Origin: a virus
Virus record (IMG/VR): IMGVR_UViG_3300023179_000238
Span: 1 to 39,653 of that record
Direction: 5' to 3' (one strand)
DNA: 39,653 nt
Shown here: positions 24,625-30,119 of the stretch, piece after piece
Numbering within the stretch: position 1 is the stretch's first letter
Layout: each line of letters opens with the position of its first letter
Translations under genes and position numbers: made by a program
The notes under the pieces: generated by a model
What the model was told of the DNA's origin: nothing
The model's database searches: none
The model's input: the letters and a program-made list of their open reading frames with translations, nothing else

Positions 24625-24695
24625 AGGTCAGTAAAGGATTCGAACCAATGACACGTCCATAAATGGATTGCTCTAACCAACTGAGCTAACTGACC
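24625..24695 (-). tRNA. tRNA-like gene with anticodon apparently deleted
   Basis: Acceptor GGTCAGT/ACTGACC pairs fully, the D-arm is canonical (GCTC AGTTGGTTA GAGC), and the T-loop is TTCGAAT. The anticodon arm reads TCCA-TTTA-TGGA, a four-base loop instead of seven, so three bases are missing exactly where the anticodon should be. The T-stem also has two mismatches. It probably cannot decode, so it is a decayed tRNA or a non-decoding tRNA-like RNA. Confidence 0.6.
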
Positions 24696-24702
24696 TACCT
24701 GA

Positions 24703-24817
24703 TGTCAGGGTGGGATTCGAACCCACAATGAGTGACCTTACGACTCCATAAAACCCACAAGTGTCTGGGTCTATTGGTCTTGGGGACTCGGCACCATGCC
24801 TCATTACACTCCTGACA
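24703..24817 (-). ncRNA. 115-nt tRNA-like RNA without canonical cloverleaf
   Basis: A 7-bp acceptor (TGTCAGG/CCTGACA) and a perfect T-arm (GTGGG-TTCGAAT-CCCAC) enclose about 80 bases that do not form D and anticodon arms. Instead AATGAG near the 5' end can pair with CTCATT just before the T-arm, with inner hairpins GGCA-TGG-TGCC and ACCCA-N8-TGGGT. Overall it looks like the tRNA-like domain of tmRNA stacked on one long helix, but without any tag frame. No CCA is encoded. Confidence 0.5.
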
Positions 24818-24827
24818 AACAACGACT

Positions 24828-24901
24828 CTTCAGCCTTCTACTCCCAGCTCCGAGGAATTGTATATAACTTAGCCCGTCTCACCGCTGTGTGGGAACTGAA
24901 G
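24828..24901 (-). ncRNA. Structured RNA of unknown type
   Basis: Stem CTTCAG/CTGAAG encloses a second stem TTCCCA/TGGGAG with an inner GC-rich segment (GAGACGGGCTAAG). It contrasts with the AT-rich spacers nearby and abuts the preceding tRNA-like RNA, with which it may form one molecule. I cannot match it to a known RNA family. Confidence 0.35.
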
Positions 24902-24985
24902 TTTATCGTCTTTTTCTTATGACAAACATAAACAATATAAATGATATTAACAATAGTGGTGTCATAATTTTTTTAATTTAAAAAA

Positions 24986-25052
24986 GGTGGAGATTTGAAT
25001 CCAACGCATGATCACCCATACGCTTCGTTTCTTTTGTCTTTGGTACTCCACC
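24986..25052 (-). ncRNA. Degenerate tRNA-like element
   Basis: Acceptor-like pairing GGTGGAG/CTCCACC and a T-loop-like TTCAAAT lie at the right distance (67 nt), but there is no separate T-stem and the middle folds into one 7-bp hairpin (GCGTATG/CATGCGT). Either a decayed tRNA or a minimal tRNA mimic. Confidence 0.3.
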
Positions 25053-25150
25053 ATTGTAAGTTTCCCTTTTATATCTTACACCACCATTCGCGAGACATCC
25101 CGAATTCTCCAATGGTTGTTACTCTACTACCAGGAATCAAGTAACCGGTG
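25053..25150 (-). ncRNA. Possible three-way-junction RNA
   Basis: Between two tRNA-like genes, CACC/GGTG can close a junction holding the helices GTTACT/AGTAAC and CCATT/AATGG, the latter with an inner CGGGA-TGT-CTCG hairpin. The region has no ORF. This fold was found by eye and was not computed. Confidence 0.3.
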
Positions 25151-25247
25151 TAGTCAGGACAGGATTCGAACCTGTATGATAGTACCTTTTCAAACTTCTT
25201 TGTTACCATCTTAAAGTTGTTAGCGTCTACCATCCCGCCACCTGACT
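25151..25247 (-). tRNA. Leu-type tRNA with abnormal anticodon region
   Basis: 97 nt. Acceptor AGTCAGG/CCTGACT, Leu-like D-arm (GGCGGGATGGTAGACGC) and T-arm ACAGG-TTCGAAT-CCTGT are all good. A loop candidate TTTAAGA (anticodon TAA) lacks flanking 5-bp stems, while AACTT/AAGTT with a 16-base loop, or GATGGTA/TACTATC, can pair instead. It is ~10 nt longer than a normal tRNA-Leu, so it may carry an insertion. Confidence 0.55.
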
Positions 25248-25264
25248 ATTTTAATTTCGTTTAA

Positions 25265-25296
25265 CAAAGATATGTAATCTATTTCAATCTGCCAAA
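25265..25296 (-). promoter_or_regulatory. Bacteroidota-type promoter before tRNA genes
   Basis: Minus-strand TTTG-N20-TATCTTTG, lying across the 3' end of the HNH gene and 18 bases ahead of the Leu-type tRNA. Confidence 0.75.
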
Positions 25297-25961
25297 TGGT
25301 TTTCATAAAATTTTTTCCACTTTCTAATTGAATTATCACTCACCCCATATTTTGTTCCGGTACCTTTATATCCAAGTGTTTCAATTTCTTCAAGAAGTGT
25401 TAAATAATTAGGTCTTTGAACTTTTCTTTGTTTAATTTGGGAGCAAGTTGGACAAACCTTGTTGTTGCCATAAGTTTCTTTACCACACTCACAATTATTT
25501 TTTATTTTTTCAACGTATTTAACATTTCTACCTCCGTGAGTCGGTAAAGTCGCATTACAATTTGGGCAAACAATTCTTAGATTTTCAATTCTATTATCGT
25601 TACTAACACCGTTGATGTGATCTAATATTAAACTTAATTTTTTTCCTTTCCATTCTTCCCCTTGGTTACATATTTCACAAGTCCTTTTTTTCAATCCAAC
25701 AGAGTATAACCGTTCTTTTAGGTTTGTGGTATGAATATAAGTGGAATTCTCAACTAAGATATCTTCTAAATCTAATTTTTTTCTATTACCTCCGCCAGCA
25801 GCTAACCTGAAGTGTTTAGTGTCAATATTAAATAAATTAATATATTTTTTTACGGTTTGTCTATTACCGTAAAATGTTTTAAGCCCAAGTTTTCTTGTGA
25901 CTTCTGAAAAATTATTAGATGAATTAACAACTTTTTCCAAAATTTCTTTAGAGTATTTCAT
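25284..25961 (-). CDS. HNH homing-type endonuclease with C-terminal HTH
   Basis: 225 residues. An N-terminal helix-turn-helix-like region (FSEVTRKLGLKTFYGNRQTV) precedes an HNH nuclease with a zinc knuckle: RTCEICNQGEEW, LSLILDHINGVSNDNRIENL and RIVCPNCNAT. A second Cys pair (CECG, CPTC) follows and the tail YKGTGTKYGVSDNSIRKW is a DNA-binding HTH. The same architecture and tail occur in the gene at 27794-28465, so they are paralogues. Free-standing HNH enzymes of this kind move between phage genomes, and tRNA arrays are a favoured site. An ATATTTATA box lies just upstream. Confidence 0.85.
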   Translation of the reverse strand: MKYSKEILEKVVNSSNNFSEVTRKLGLKTFYGNRQTVKKYINLFNIDTKHFRLAAGGGNRKKLDLEDILVENSTYIHTTNLKERLYSVGLKKRTCEICNQGEEWKGKKLSLILDHINGVSNDNRIENLRIVCPNCNATLPTHGGRNVKYVEKIKNNCECGKETYGNNKVCPTCSQIKQRKVQRPNYLTLLEEIETLGYKGTGTKYGVSDNSIRKWKKFYENHLAD

Positions 25962-25974
25962 AATATGTCTTTAT

Positions 25975-25983
25975 TATAAATAT
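25975..25983 (-). promoter_or_regulatory. ATATTTATA box of HNH gene
   Basis: Coding-strand ATATTTATA 13 bases before the ATG, the same element found before many genes in the window. Confidence 0.5.
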
Positions 25984-26028
25984 CTCGAACACTCAAAAAG
26001 TGACAGAAATTTGTAAAATTTTTTTTGA

Positions 26029-26099
26029 CGGTCCATCCCGGTTACGCTCCGAGGGCTTGTCCGTGACAGGGACAAATGTTACTATTACACCAATGGACC
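26029..26099 (-). tRNA. tRNA-Asp(GTC) with atypical T-loop
   Basis: Acceptor GGTCCAT/ATGGACC; anticodon arm TGTCC-CTGTCAC-GGACA gives GTC. The T-arm is CTCGG-AGCGTAA-CCGGG, so the conserved TTC of the loop is replaced by AGC. Confidence 0.8.
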
Positions 26100-26159
26100 A
26101 AAATTCACACTTTAAAACCGTAGAGGTACAACTTGTGTGTTGTGTTGTTCATCTTATTG

Positions 26160-26231
26160 TAGTCCATACGGGAATCGAACCCGTGACTTCGCCGTGAAAG
26201 GGCGACGACTTAACCGCTTGTCGAATGGACC
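26160..26231 (-). tRNA. tRNA-Glu(TTC)
   Basis: Anticodon arm TCGCC-CTTTCAC-GGCGA, T-arm ACGGG-TTCGATT-CCCGT, acceptor GGTCCAT/ATGGACT. Canonical cloverleaf; no encoded CCA. Confidence 0.92.
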
Positions 26232-26235
26232 GTTT

Positions 26236-26448
26236 TTACATTTTTTTTATCAATTTCATAATTTCATCAACAGTTTCTGTTACTGAAAATCCACCATTAT
26301 TGTGAGTGGTAACACCAAGTTTAGTATGTGCTTTCTCAGTAACTCTTCCGTATTCCACTTTTTCATCAACAGGGTAAAGGTGTCCTATGTGTGCCACGTT
26401 TACAACTATTTGGTTTCCTTTTGTGTTTGTCAATTTGATAAATCTCAT
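26236..26448 (-). CDS. Conserved small phage protein
   Basis: 70 residues: MRFIKLTNTKGNQIVVNVAH, then TKLGVTTHNNGGFSVTETVD and a final helix. I recognise this FlbD-like small beta protein from Bacteroidota phages and prophages; the function is unknown. It has its own host-type promoter and sits inside the tRNA array. Confidence 0.75.
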   Translation of the reverse strand: MRFIKLTNTKGNQIVVNVAHIGHLYPVDEKVEYGRVTEKAHTKLGVTTHNNGGFSVTETVDEIMKLIKKM

Positions 26449-26467
26449 ATTTTTCTTATTTGTCTTA

Positions 26468-26499
26468 CAAAGATAGGTATTTTATTTCAATCTACCAAA
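26468..26499 (-). promoter_or_regulatory. Bacteroidota-type promoter
   Basis: Minus-strand TTTG-N20-TATCTTTG, 20 bases before the start of the 70-residue protein at 26448. Confidence 0.8.
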
Positions 26500-26518
26500 T
26501 CTTTTTTAAATTTTTTTG

Positions 26519-26592
26519 TGGACACTGTGGGAATCGAACCCAAACGATCTGATTGCAAATCAGTCGACCTGCCGTCGGCATCAGGCCCAACT
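26519..26592 (-). tRNA. tRNA, probably Ala(TGC), with unpaired acceptor
   Basis: T-loop TTCGATT with TTGGG/CCCAC stem and an anticodon arm CTGA-TTTGCAA-TCAG giving TGC are clear, and CCTG/CAGG forms a D-stem. The 3' acceptor strand AGTGTCC has no partner upstream, where the sequence runs straight into the 3' end of tRNA-Gly. The 5' boundary is therefore approximate. Possibly a pseudogene. Confidence 0.5.
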
Positions 26593-26667
26593 TGGAGCAG
26601 GTACCCGGAATCGAACCGAGATCTTCTGATTGGAAGTCAGAAGTAATAACCGTTATACGATACCTGC
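26593..26667 (-). tRNA. tRNA-Gly(TCC), CCA encoded
   Basis: Acceptor GCAGGTA/TACCTGC, discriminator T, then CCA in the DNA. Anticodon arm TCTGA-CTTCCAA-TCAGA, T-arm CTCGG-TTCGATT-CCGGG. The only gene of the array that seems to encode CCA. Confidence 0.88.
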
Positions 26668-26673
26668 TTATTG

Positions 26674-26754
26674 TACTGACGGAGGGATTCGAACCCACGT
26701 TTTAAACTTACCGCTACAGGCATAGATGATATAAGCATCCACTGGTACGTCAGC
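26674..26754 (-). tRNA. Unusual tRNA-like gene, possible anticodon TAT (Ile)
   Basis: Acceptor GCTGACG/CGTCAGT and T-arm GTGGG-TTCGAAT-CCCTC are present. A 5-bp arm GGATG-CTTATAT-CATCT would give anticodon TAT, but only seven bases (TACCAGT) precede it where the D-arm should be, and 25 bases follow it, including GGTA that can pair with TACC. So either a D-arm-less tRNA or a non-decoding RNA. Confidence 0.5.
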
Positions 26755-26763
26755 ATTTTTTAG

Positions 26764-26836
26764 TAGCGGGAGCAGGACTCGAACCTGCGATCCTAGCTTA
26801 TGAGACTAGGCGGATAACCAACTTCCACATCCCGCG
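26764..26836 (-). tRNA. tRNA-Met(CAT), possibly initiator
   Basis: CGCGGGA/TCCCGCT with a 1:72 mismatch (C and T), as in initiator tRNA. Anticodon arm CTAGT-CTCATAA-GCTAG gives CAT; D-arm and T-arm GCAGG-TTCGAGT-CCTGC are canonical. The three G-C pairs expected in the initiator anticodon stem are absent. Confidence 0.85.
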
Positions 26837-26843
26837 ATATTTG

Positions 26844-26917
26844 TGGTTAGGGGTGGAATCGAACCACCGGCACAAGACGTTTCAAACCTTTGCTCTACCT
26901 ACTGAGCTACCTGAACC
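26844..26917 (-). tRNA. tRNA-Phe(GAA), first copy
   Basis: D-arm GCTC-AGTAGGTA-GAGC; anticodon arm AAGGT-TTGAAAC-GTCTT (two wobbles) gives GAA; T-arm GGTGG-TTCGATT-CCACC. The acceptor GGTTCAG/CCTAACC has two mismatches. Confidence 0.75.
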
Positions 26918-26935
26918 AAATTTTGTAGTTTAGTA

Positions 26936-26992
26936 GTTAAATCAAACTCTCGTTTCACTATCTTGATTTAACAGGTTGATACACTTTACGAG
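26936..26992 (-). ncRNA. Pseudoknotted RNA candidate
   Basis: A perfect 10-bp helix GTTAAATCAA/TTGATTTAAC at 26936-26945 and 26963-26972 has a 17-base loop. In it CTCGT (26949-26953) is complementary to ACGAG at 26988-26992 outside the helix, giving an H-type pseudoknot. No ORF; between tRNA-Phe and a strong hairpin. Confidence 0.4.
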
Positions 26993-27051
26993 TTTCCCGT
27001 TTCTTACAACCACAATATTTTAATATTTCAAAGAACTTTTTACTTCTATGT

Positions 27052-27086
27052 CGGGGGTAGACACCCTTACTACTTTTCTACCCCCG
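27052..27086. terminator. Strong hairpin, likely terminator
   Basis: Nine-base inverted repeat CGGGGGTAG/CTACCCCCG with a 17-base loop. It has no perfect T run on either side, so it may be a terminator or processing site just downstream of the promoter at 27099-27130. Confidence 0.4.
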
Positions 27087-27098
27087 TTGTTTGTCTTA

Positions 27099-27130
27099 CA
27101 AAGATATGTACTTTATTTTAATCTGCCAAA
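27099..27130 (-). promoter_or_regulatory. Bacteroidota-type promoter
   Basis: Minus-strand TTTG-N20-TATCTTTG reading towards tRNA-Phe, tRNA-Met and the following tRNA genes. Confidence 0.75.
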
Positions 27131-27150
27131 TCTTTTTCAAACTTTTTTTG

Positions 27151-27233
27151 TAGTCCGAGAGGGACTTGAACCCTCACACCCAATGGGTAACAGATTTTAA
27201 GTCTGTCTTGTATACCAATTCCAACATCGGACC
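27151..27233 (-). tRNA. tRNA-Leu(TAA)
   Basis: Class II cloverleaf: anticodon arm ACAGA-CTTAAAA-TCTGT, variable arm ACCCATTGGGT, T-arm GAGGG-TTCAAGT-CCCTC, acceptor GGTCCGA/TCGGACT. Confidence 0.92.
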
Positions 27234-27243
27234 ATTATTTACA

Positions 27244-27260
27244 CCAATATGTCAAAGAAC
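27244..27260 (-). promoter_or_regulatory. boxA-like antitermination element, copy 1
   Basis: Minus strand reads GTTCTTTGACATATTGG just upstream of tRNA-Leu. It resembles boxA of rRNA leaders (E. coli TGCTCTTTAACA) and is repeated exactly before tRNA-Ser at 32039-32055. Confidence 0.5.
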
Positions 27261-27264
27261 AAAA

Positions 27265-27289
27265 AACCCCTCTTGGTTAGAGAGGGGTT
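27265..27289 (-). terminator. Rho-independent terminator
   Basis: Minus strand AACCCCTCT-CTAACCA-AGAGGGGTT followed by a run of six T. It ends the short unit with the 22-codon ORF. Confidence 0.85.
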
Positions 27290-27313
27290 CCTTAATTTTA
27301 TATGTATAAAATA

Positions 27314-27382
27314 TTACACCCTCTCCTTGAAAGTTGCCTCAGCTAAATCGCCTCCTATCAATGATATGTGTAAATTTTTCAT
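27314..27382 (-). CDS. 22-codon ORF before a terminator
   Basis: MKNLHISLIGGDLAEATFKE and two more residues. An ATATTTATA box lies about 20 bases upstream and a strong terminator 25 bases downstream, so this is an independent small transcript or a leader peptide controlling read-through into the tRNA-Leu gene. Coding status is unproven. Confidence 0.4.
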   Translation of the reverse strand: MKNLHISLIGGDLAEATFKERV

Positions 27383-27440
27383 TTGCGTTTATTAATTTTG
27401 ATATAAATATATAACACTTTTCAAAAGTGTCAAGTTTTAT

Positions 27441-27773
27441 TTAAAAATCTTTTTTTCTCGAGTATTGAAACTTACCTTGTCTTTCACTATAAGTGTTATA
27501 CATATTTTTACCCATAGAATCAATACCAAAAATACGTTTTCTTATGTCTTCGGGTATGTCTTCAAAGTTTTCAACTTCAGTGTATGGATCAAAATCAAAA
27601 TCGTAATAACCTGTGTTTTCTAAATCAGGATCAAAATCTACAAAATTTCCGTTTTCATCAGTCCAATAATTATCTTTTTGGTCTTTGAATTTTACTCTGT
27701 ATCCACTTTCTTTAATCACTCTTTTAACAATACGAGTAAGATCAGATTCAGTTAGTCTTATAATCTTTTTCAT
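27441..27773 (-). CDS. Leader-bearing hypothetical protein (LTES family)
   Basis: 110 residues. It opens with MKKIIRLTESDLTRIVKR followed by VIKE, the model form of the leader; I-K-E at 20-22 is a candidate prohead-protease site. The remainder is acidic and Tyr/Asp-rich (DFDPYTEVENFEDIPEDI), without a known domain. An ATATTTAT box lies only six bases from the ATG, so the mRNA may be nearly leaderless. It is placed inside the tRNA array away from its relatives. Confidence 0.8.
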   Translation of the reverse strand: MKKIIRLTESDLTRIVKRVIKESGYRVKFKDQKDNYWTDENGNFVDFDPDLENTGYYDFDFDPYTEVENFEDIPEDIRKRIFGIDSMGKNMYNTYSERQGKFQYSRKKDF

Positions 27774-27776
27774 AAT

Positions 27777-27785
27777 AATAAATAT
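27777..27785 (-). promoter_or_regulatory. ATATTTATT box of leader gene
   Basis: Coding strand ATATTTATT ends three bases before the ATG, an extreme case of the recurring box. Confidence 0.45.
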
Positions 27786-27793
27786 ATTATCAT

Positions 27794-28465
27794 TTAGAAA
27801 TCTTTTTCAACGGTACTTAACCACTTTCTTATTGTGTTATCACTAACACCATATTTTCTACCTACACCGGAATAACCCATTTCTCTTACTTCACTAAGTA
27901 ATTGGTTAAATGGGGGTCTTTCAACCCTTCTATTTTTTATACTCCAACACTTTTCACACATCGTTGATTTTAAATTAATTTGTGAACCACACTGACAAGT
28001 CTTCATTTCTTTTATAATATTTGATTTATTTTTTTTCTTAGTGTTTGAGTAATTGTGTTCTTGCATATGACAATTAGAACAAAGGATTTTTAAATTTTCT
28101 AATTTATTATTAAATCTATTTTCATCTATGTGGTGGAGTTCTAAAGGTATTGGTTTACCCATCCATTCTTCTAAACCACAACACTCACATTTTTTTTCTT
28201 TGATATTATCTCTAATTAGTAGTTTTCGTAATTTAGATGCGGACACAACATCTTTTTTAATATAATCAAAAACACTAATCCTATTTGGTGATATTTTTTT
28301 ATTTTTTAATCCTTTATTACCTGAATATTCAATATTAAGTTTATTTAAATACGAGTTTAAAGTTTCTGGTTTACAATTCAAAAATTTACAAATGTTTGCC
28401 TTAGATTCGTTGTTCTCAACCATCAAAAGTATGTCTTCTTTCTTTTCAATTATATCATTTCTCAT
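27794..28465 (-). CDS. HNH homing-type endonuclease, second copy
   Basis: 223 residues. KKCECCGLEEWMGKPIPLEL, HHIDENRFNNKLENLKIL and CSNCHMQ form an HNH domain with zinc-binding Cys pairs; here the first His-His is intact (LELHHID), unlike the copy at 25284 (ILDHI). A second Cys cluster (CQCG, CEKC) and the C-terminal HTH YSGVGRKYGVSDNTIRKW match the paralogue. The N-terminal 60 residues contain an HTH. It may promote its own spread in the tRNA region. Confidence 0.88.
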   Translation of the reverse strand: MRNDIIEKKEDILLMVENNESKANICKFLNCKPETLNSYLNKLNIEYSGNKGLKNKKISPNRISVFDYIKKDVVSASKLRKLLIRDNIKEKKCECCGLEEWMGKPIPLELHHIDENRFNNKLENLKILCSNCHMQEHNYSNTKKKNKSNIIKEMKTCQCGSQINLKSTMCEKCWSIKNRRVERPPFNQLLSEVREMGYSGVGRKYGVSDNTIRKWLSTVEKDF

Positions 28466-28478
28466 AGTGTGTTTTATT

Positions 28479-28487
28479 AATAAATAT
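28479..28487 (-). promoter_or_regulatory. ATATTTATT box of second HNH gene
   Basis: Coding strand ATATTTATT 13 bases before the ATG. Confidence 0.5.
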
Positions 28488-28533
28488 CATACACACTATG
28501 AAAAGTATAATAGTTCGTATACTATTTTTTTTG

Positions 28534-28615
28534 TACCTTCGGAGAGACTCGAACTCTCACTCCTTTAACGGAATCCGGGCCTAAACCGGATGTGTCTGCA
28601 TTCCACCACGAAGGC
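28534..28615 (-). tRNA. tRNA-Leu(TAG)
   Basis: Anticodon arm TCCGG-TTTAGGC-CCGGA, class II variable arm, T-arm GAGAG-TTCGAGT-CTCTC, acceptor GCCTTCG/CGAAGGT. Confidence 0.92.
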
Positions 28616-28623
28616 ATTTTGTT

Positions 28624-28696
28624 GAGCTCAGGGAGGGATTTGAACCCCCGTACTCGGTTTTGCAGACCGGTGCCTAACCCCTCGGCCACCTGAGCT
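28624..28696 (-). tRNA. tRNA-Cys(GCA)
   Basis: Acceptor AGCTCAG/CTGAGCT, anticodon arm CGGT-CTGCAAA-ACCG giving GCA, T-arm with TTCAAAT. Canonical. Confidence 0.9.
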
Positions 28697-28700
28697 TATA

Positions 28701-29156
28701 TTAGCGGCAGTGGTGATCTGCCGCTCTTGTTGCAATTTGGTTATGGGGTTTTATGTTTGTCTTGTACCCCAATGACATCGCCCAACCAACAGCAGGTTGA
28801 ACTAATTTTGAACTGAAGTGTTTTTCATCGCTGTTATAATCTAAATCTATTTCCACCTTTACATTAACCTTTTGTGTCAACCACTCTGCAACTTCAATTG
28901 AATAATCGGCCTCACTCCATAATCTTGTCCATTTGTCTTTTACTTTTTTCACTTTTTGTTTGTGGTAAATATAGTGGACACCTCTATTACCATACCTGTA
29001 GGCAATTGCAGTAACATAAACAGTTGATCTTCTATGATTCTGAGAGTCAGTACCTATATGAACCTCAACCCAGGGACAATCTTTTAGAATGTCAATTGTA
29101 TGTTTTACAATGTCAGATACAGGTTCACCAGTTACTTTTCTGAATACTCTGTTCAT
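28701..29156 (-). CDS. RNase H-like YkuK/DUF458 family protein
   Basis: 151 residues. VEVHIGTDSQNHRRSTVYVT and VEIDLDYNSDEKHFSSKL, then LVQPAVGWAMSLGY, match the YkuK (DUF458, PF04308) pattern, an RNase H-fold with Asp residues at both strands (IGTDSQ and DLDYN). The biochemical role is not established. It fits between tRNA genes in the same orientation and could act on RNA; that is inference. Confidence 0.8.
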   Translation of the reverse strand: MNRVFRKVTGEPVSDIVKHTIDILKDCPWVEVHIGTDSQNHRRSTVYVTAIAYRYGNRGVHYIYHKQKVKKVKDKWTRLWSEADYSIEVAEWLTQKVNVKVEIDLDYNSDEKHFSSKLVQPAVGWAMSLGYKTNIKPHNQIATRAADHHCR

Positions 29157-29171
29157 AGTTTATAATTTTTG

Positions 29172-29247
29172 TGGAACCATACGGAGTCGAACCGTAACCT
29201 CTGGATTTTCAGTCCAGCGTGACACACCACACTTACACCATAGTTCC
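29172..29247 (-). tRNA. tRNA-Phe(GAA), second copy
   Basis: Anticodon arm CTGGA-CTGAAAA-TCCAG, T-arm TACGG-TTCGACT-CCGTA, acceptor GGAACTA/TGGTTCC. The 3' end of the peptidase-like gene abuts it. Confidence 0.88.
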
Positions 29248-29748
29248 TTATTTAATTTGAAATGCTGATCTCATAGGTCGTTTTGTTTTAATAGCATCTT
29301 CAGGGTTTCCAATAACAACACCATCTTTAATTGTAAACGCATGTCTTCTAACCAATACGAAGAATGTGCCTTTAGGATTTTTCTTTACAAACGTACCAAC
29401 AGTCATTTGTCTTTTAACTTTTTCACCTTTCACTTTTACTTCGTATGAAAGTGAATATGGATATGCCACACTATTACTTTTTGTACCAATAGGTATTATT
29501 TTTTTACTATTAACTTTTAGCTCACCTTCAGACAGTTTAGTCATTTTAGATGCGGTATAGTAAGTCCCTTTTCTTGGTTTTCTACCAAACTCTTCAGCGA
29601 CATACTTATGAGCATAATCATAAGTTACATCAAACGCCGAAGCAAATGCCCTGACAACACAATCATTTGTTTCTCTTCTTGCGGTTACAGAATCACTATA
29701 ACCTTTAATCGCACTTCCTGTAGATTCGTATGGTAATTGGTTTTTCAT
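29248..29748 (-). CDS. Papain/C39-like cysteine peptidase fold protein
   Basis: 166 residues from MKNQLPYESTG (five codons after an in-frame ATG). RRETNDCVVRAFASAFDVTY carries Cys30, followed near the C-terminus by LVRRHAFTIKDGVVIGN with His136 and Asn148: the Cys-His-Asn order of papain-like folds. I recall similar proteins in phages of Bacteroidota, usually annotated as hypothetical. Cleavage target unknown. A host-type promoter overlaps its start region. Confidence 0.6.
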   Translation of the reverse strand: MKNQLPYESTGSAIKGYSDSVTARRETNDCVVRAFASAFDVTYDYAHKYVAEEFGRKPRKGTYYTASKMTKLSEGELKVNSKKIIPIGTKSNSVAYPYSLSYEVKVKGEKVKRQMTVGTFVKKNPKGTFFVLVRRHAFTIKDGVVIGNPEDAIKTKRPMRSAFQIK

Positions 29749-29752
29749 ACTA

Positions 29753-29783
29753 CAAAGATACAAAAAGTTTTTTAATTGGCAAA
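29753..29783 (-). promoter_or_regulatory. Bacteroidota-type promoter
   Basis: Minus-strand TTTG-N19-TATCTTTG five bases from the ATG of the peptidase-like gene, implying a very short leader. Confidence 0.8.
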
Positions 29784-29796
29784 ATTAAAAAATTAG

Positions 29797-29868
29797 CGCG
29801 TCCTCAAGAATTCGAATCCTGACCGATGGGTTTGGAATCCATCATGCTAACCATTACACCAAAGACGC
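29797..29868 (-). tRNA. tRNA-Trp(CCA)
   Basis: Acceptor GCGTCTT/AGGACGC; anticodon loop TTCCAAA gives CCA, with an A-C mismatch at the base of the loop; T-arm CAGGA-TTCGAAT-TCTTG. Confidence 0.88.
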
Positions 29869-29877
29869 TCATTAAAG

Positions 29878-29949
29878 TACCCCTCGAGAGATTCGAACTC
29901 CCACCTTAAGCCTTAGAAGAGCTTTGTACTTCCATTATACGAAAGGGGC
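29878..29949 (-). tRNA. tRNA-Arg(TCT)
   Basis: Acceptor GCCCCTT/GAGGGGT; anticodon arm AAGCT-CTTCTAA-GGCTT; T-arm GGGAG-TTCGAAT-CTCTC. Confidence 0.9.
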
Positions 29950-29953
29950 AAAT

Positions 29954-30118
29954 AAAAGATGATGAACAACTTTATCAGGAATCCCGTCCTCAGACTTCAC
30001 ACACCATTAGAGAGTTGGGTTGTTACAACAATACAATTAAGATTGAATACCTATCCTTAGTGTGTACCCTTACGAACACCTCTCCGTGTCCGTTGTTCTA
30101 CGTTTCCTATCATCTTTT
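29954..30118 (-). ncRNA. 165-nt structured RNA between tRNA genes
   Basis: Ends pair in a 10-bp helix (AAAAGATGAT/ATCATCTTTT), followed inside by a second helix GAACAAC/GTTGTTC. Further in, ACACAC/GTGTGT and GGAGAG/CTCTC could pair in a crossing order, that is, a pseudoknot. No significant ORF, no T-loop. The closed architecture and the position inside a tRNA operon suggest a processed functional RNA. Not matched to any family I know. Confidence 0.45.
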
Positions 30119-30119
30119 G

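Noticed and set aside
24703-24817. tmRNA (ssrA)
   Set aside because: Too short, no tag reading frame, no conserved 5' GGGGC or Ala G-U pair in the acceptor stem.
24818-24910. Group I intron core
   Set aside because: No recognisable P, Q, R and S elements; the tRNA acceptor strands are only 115 nt apart and do not flank this part.
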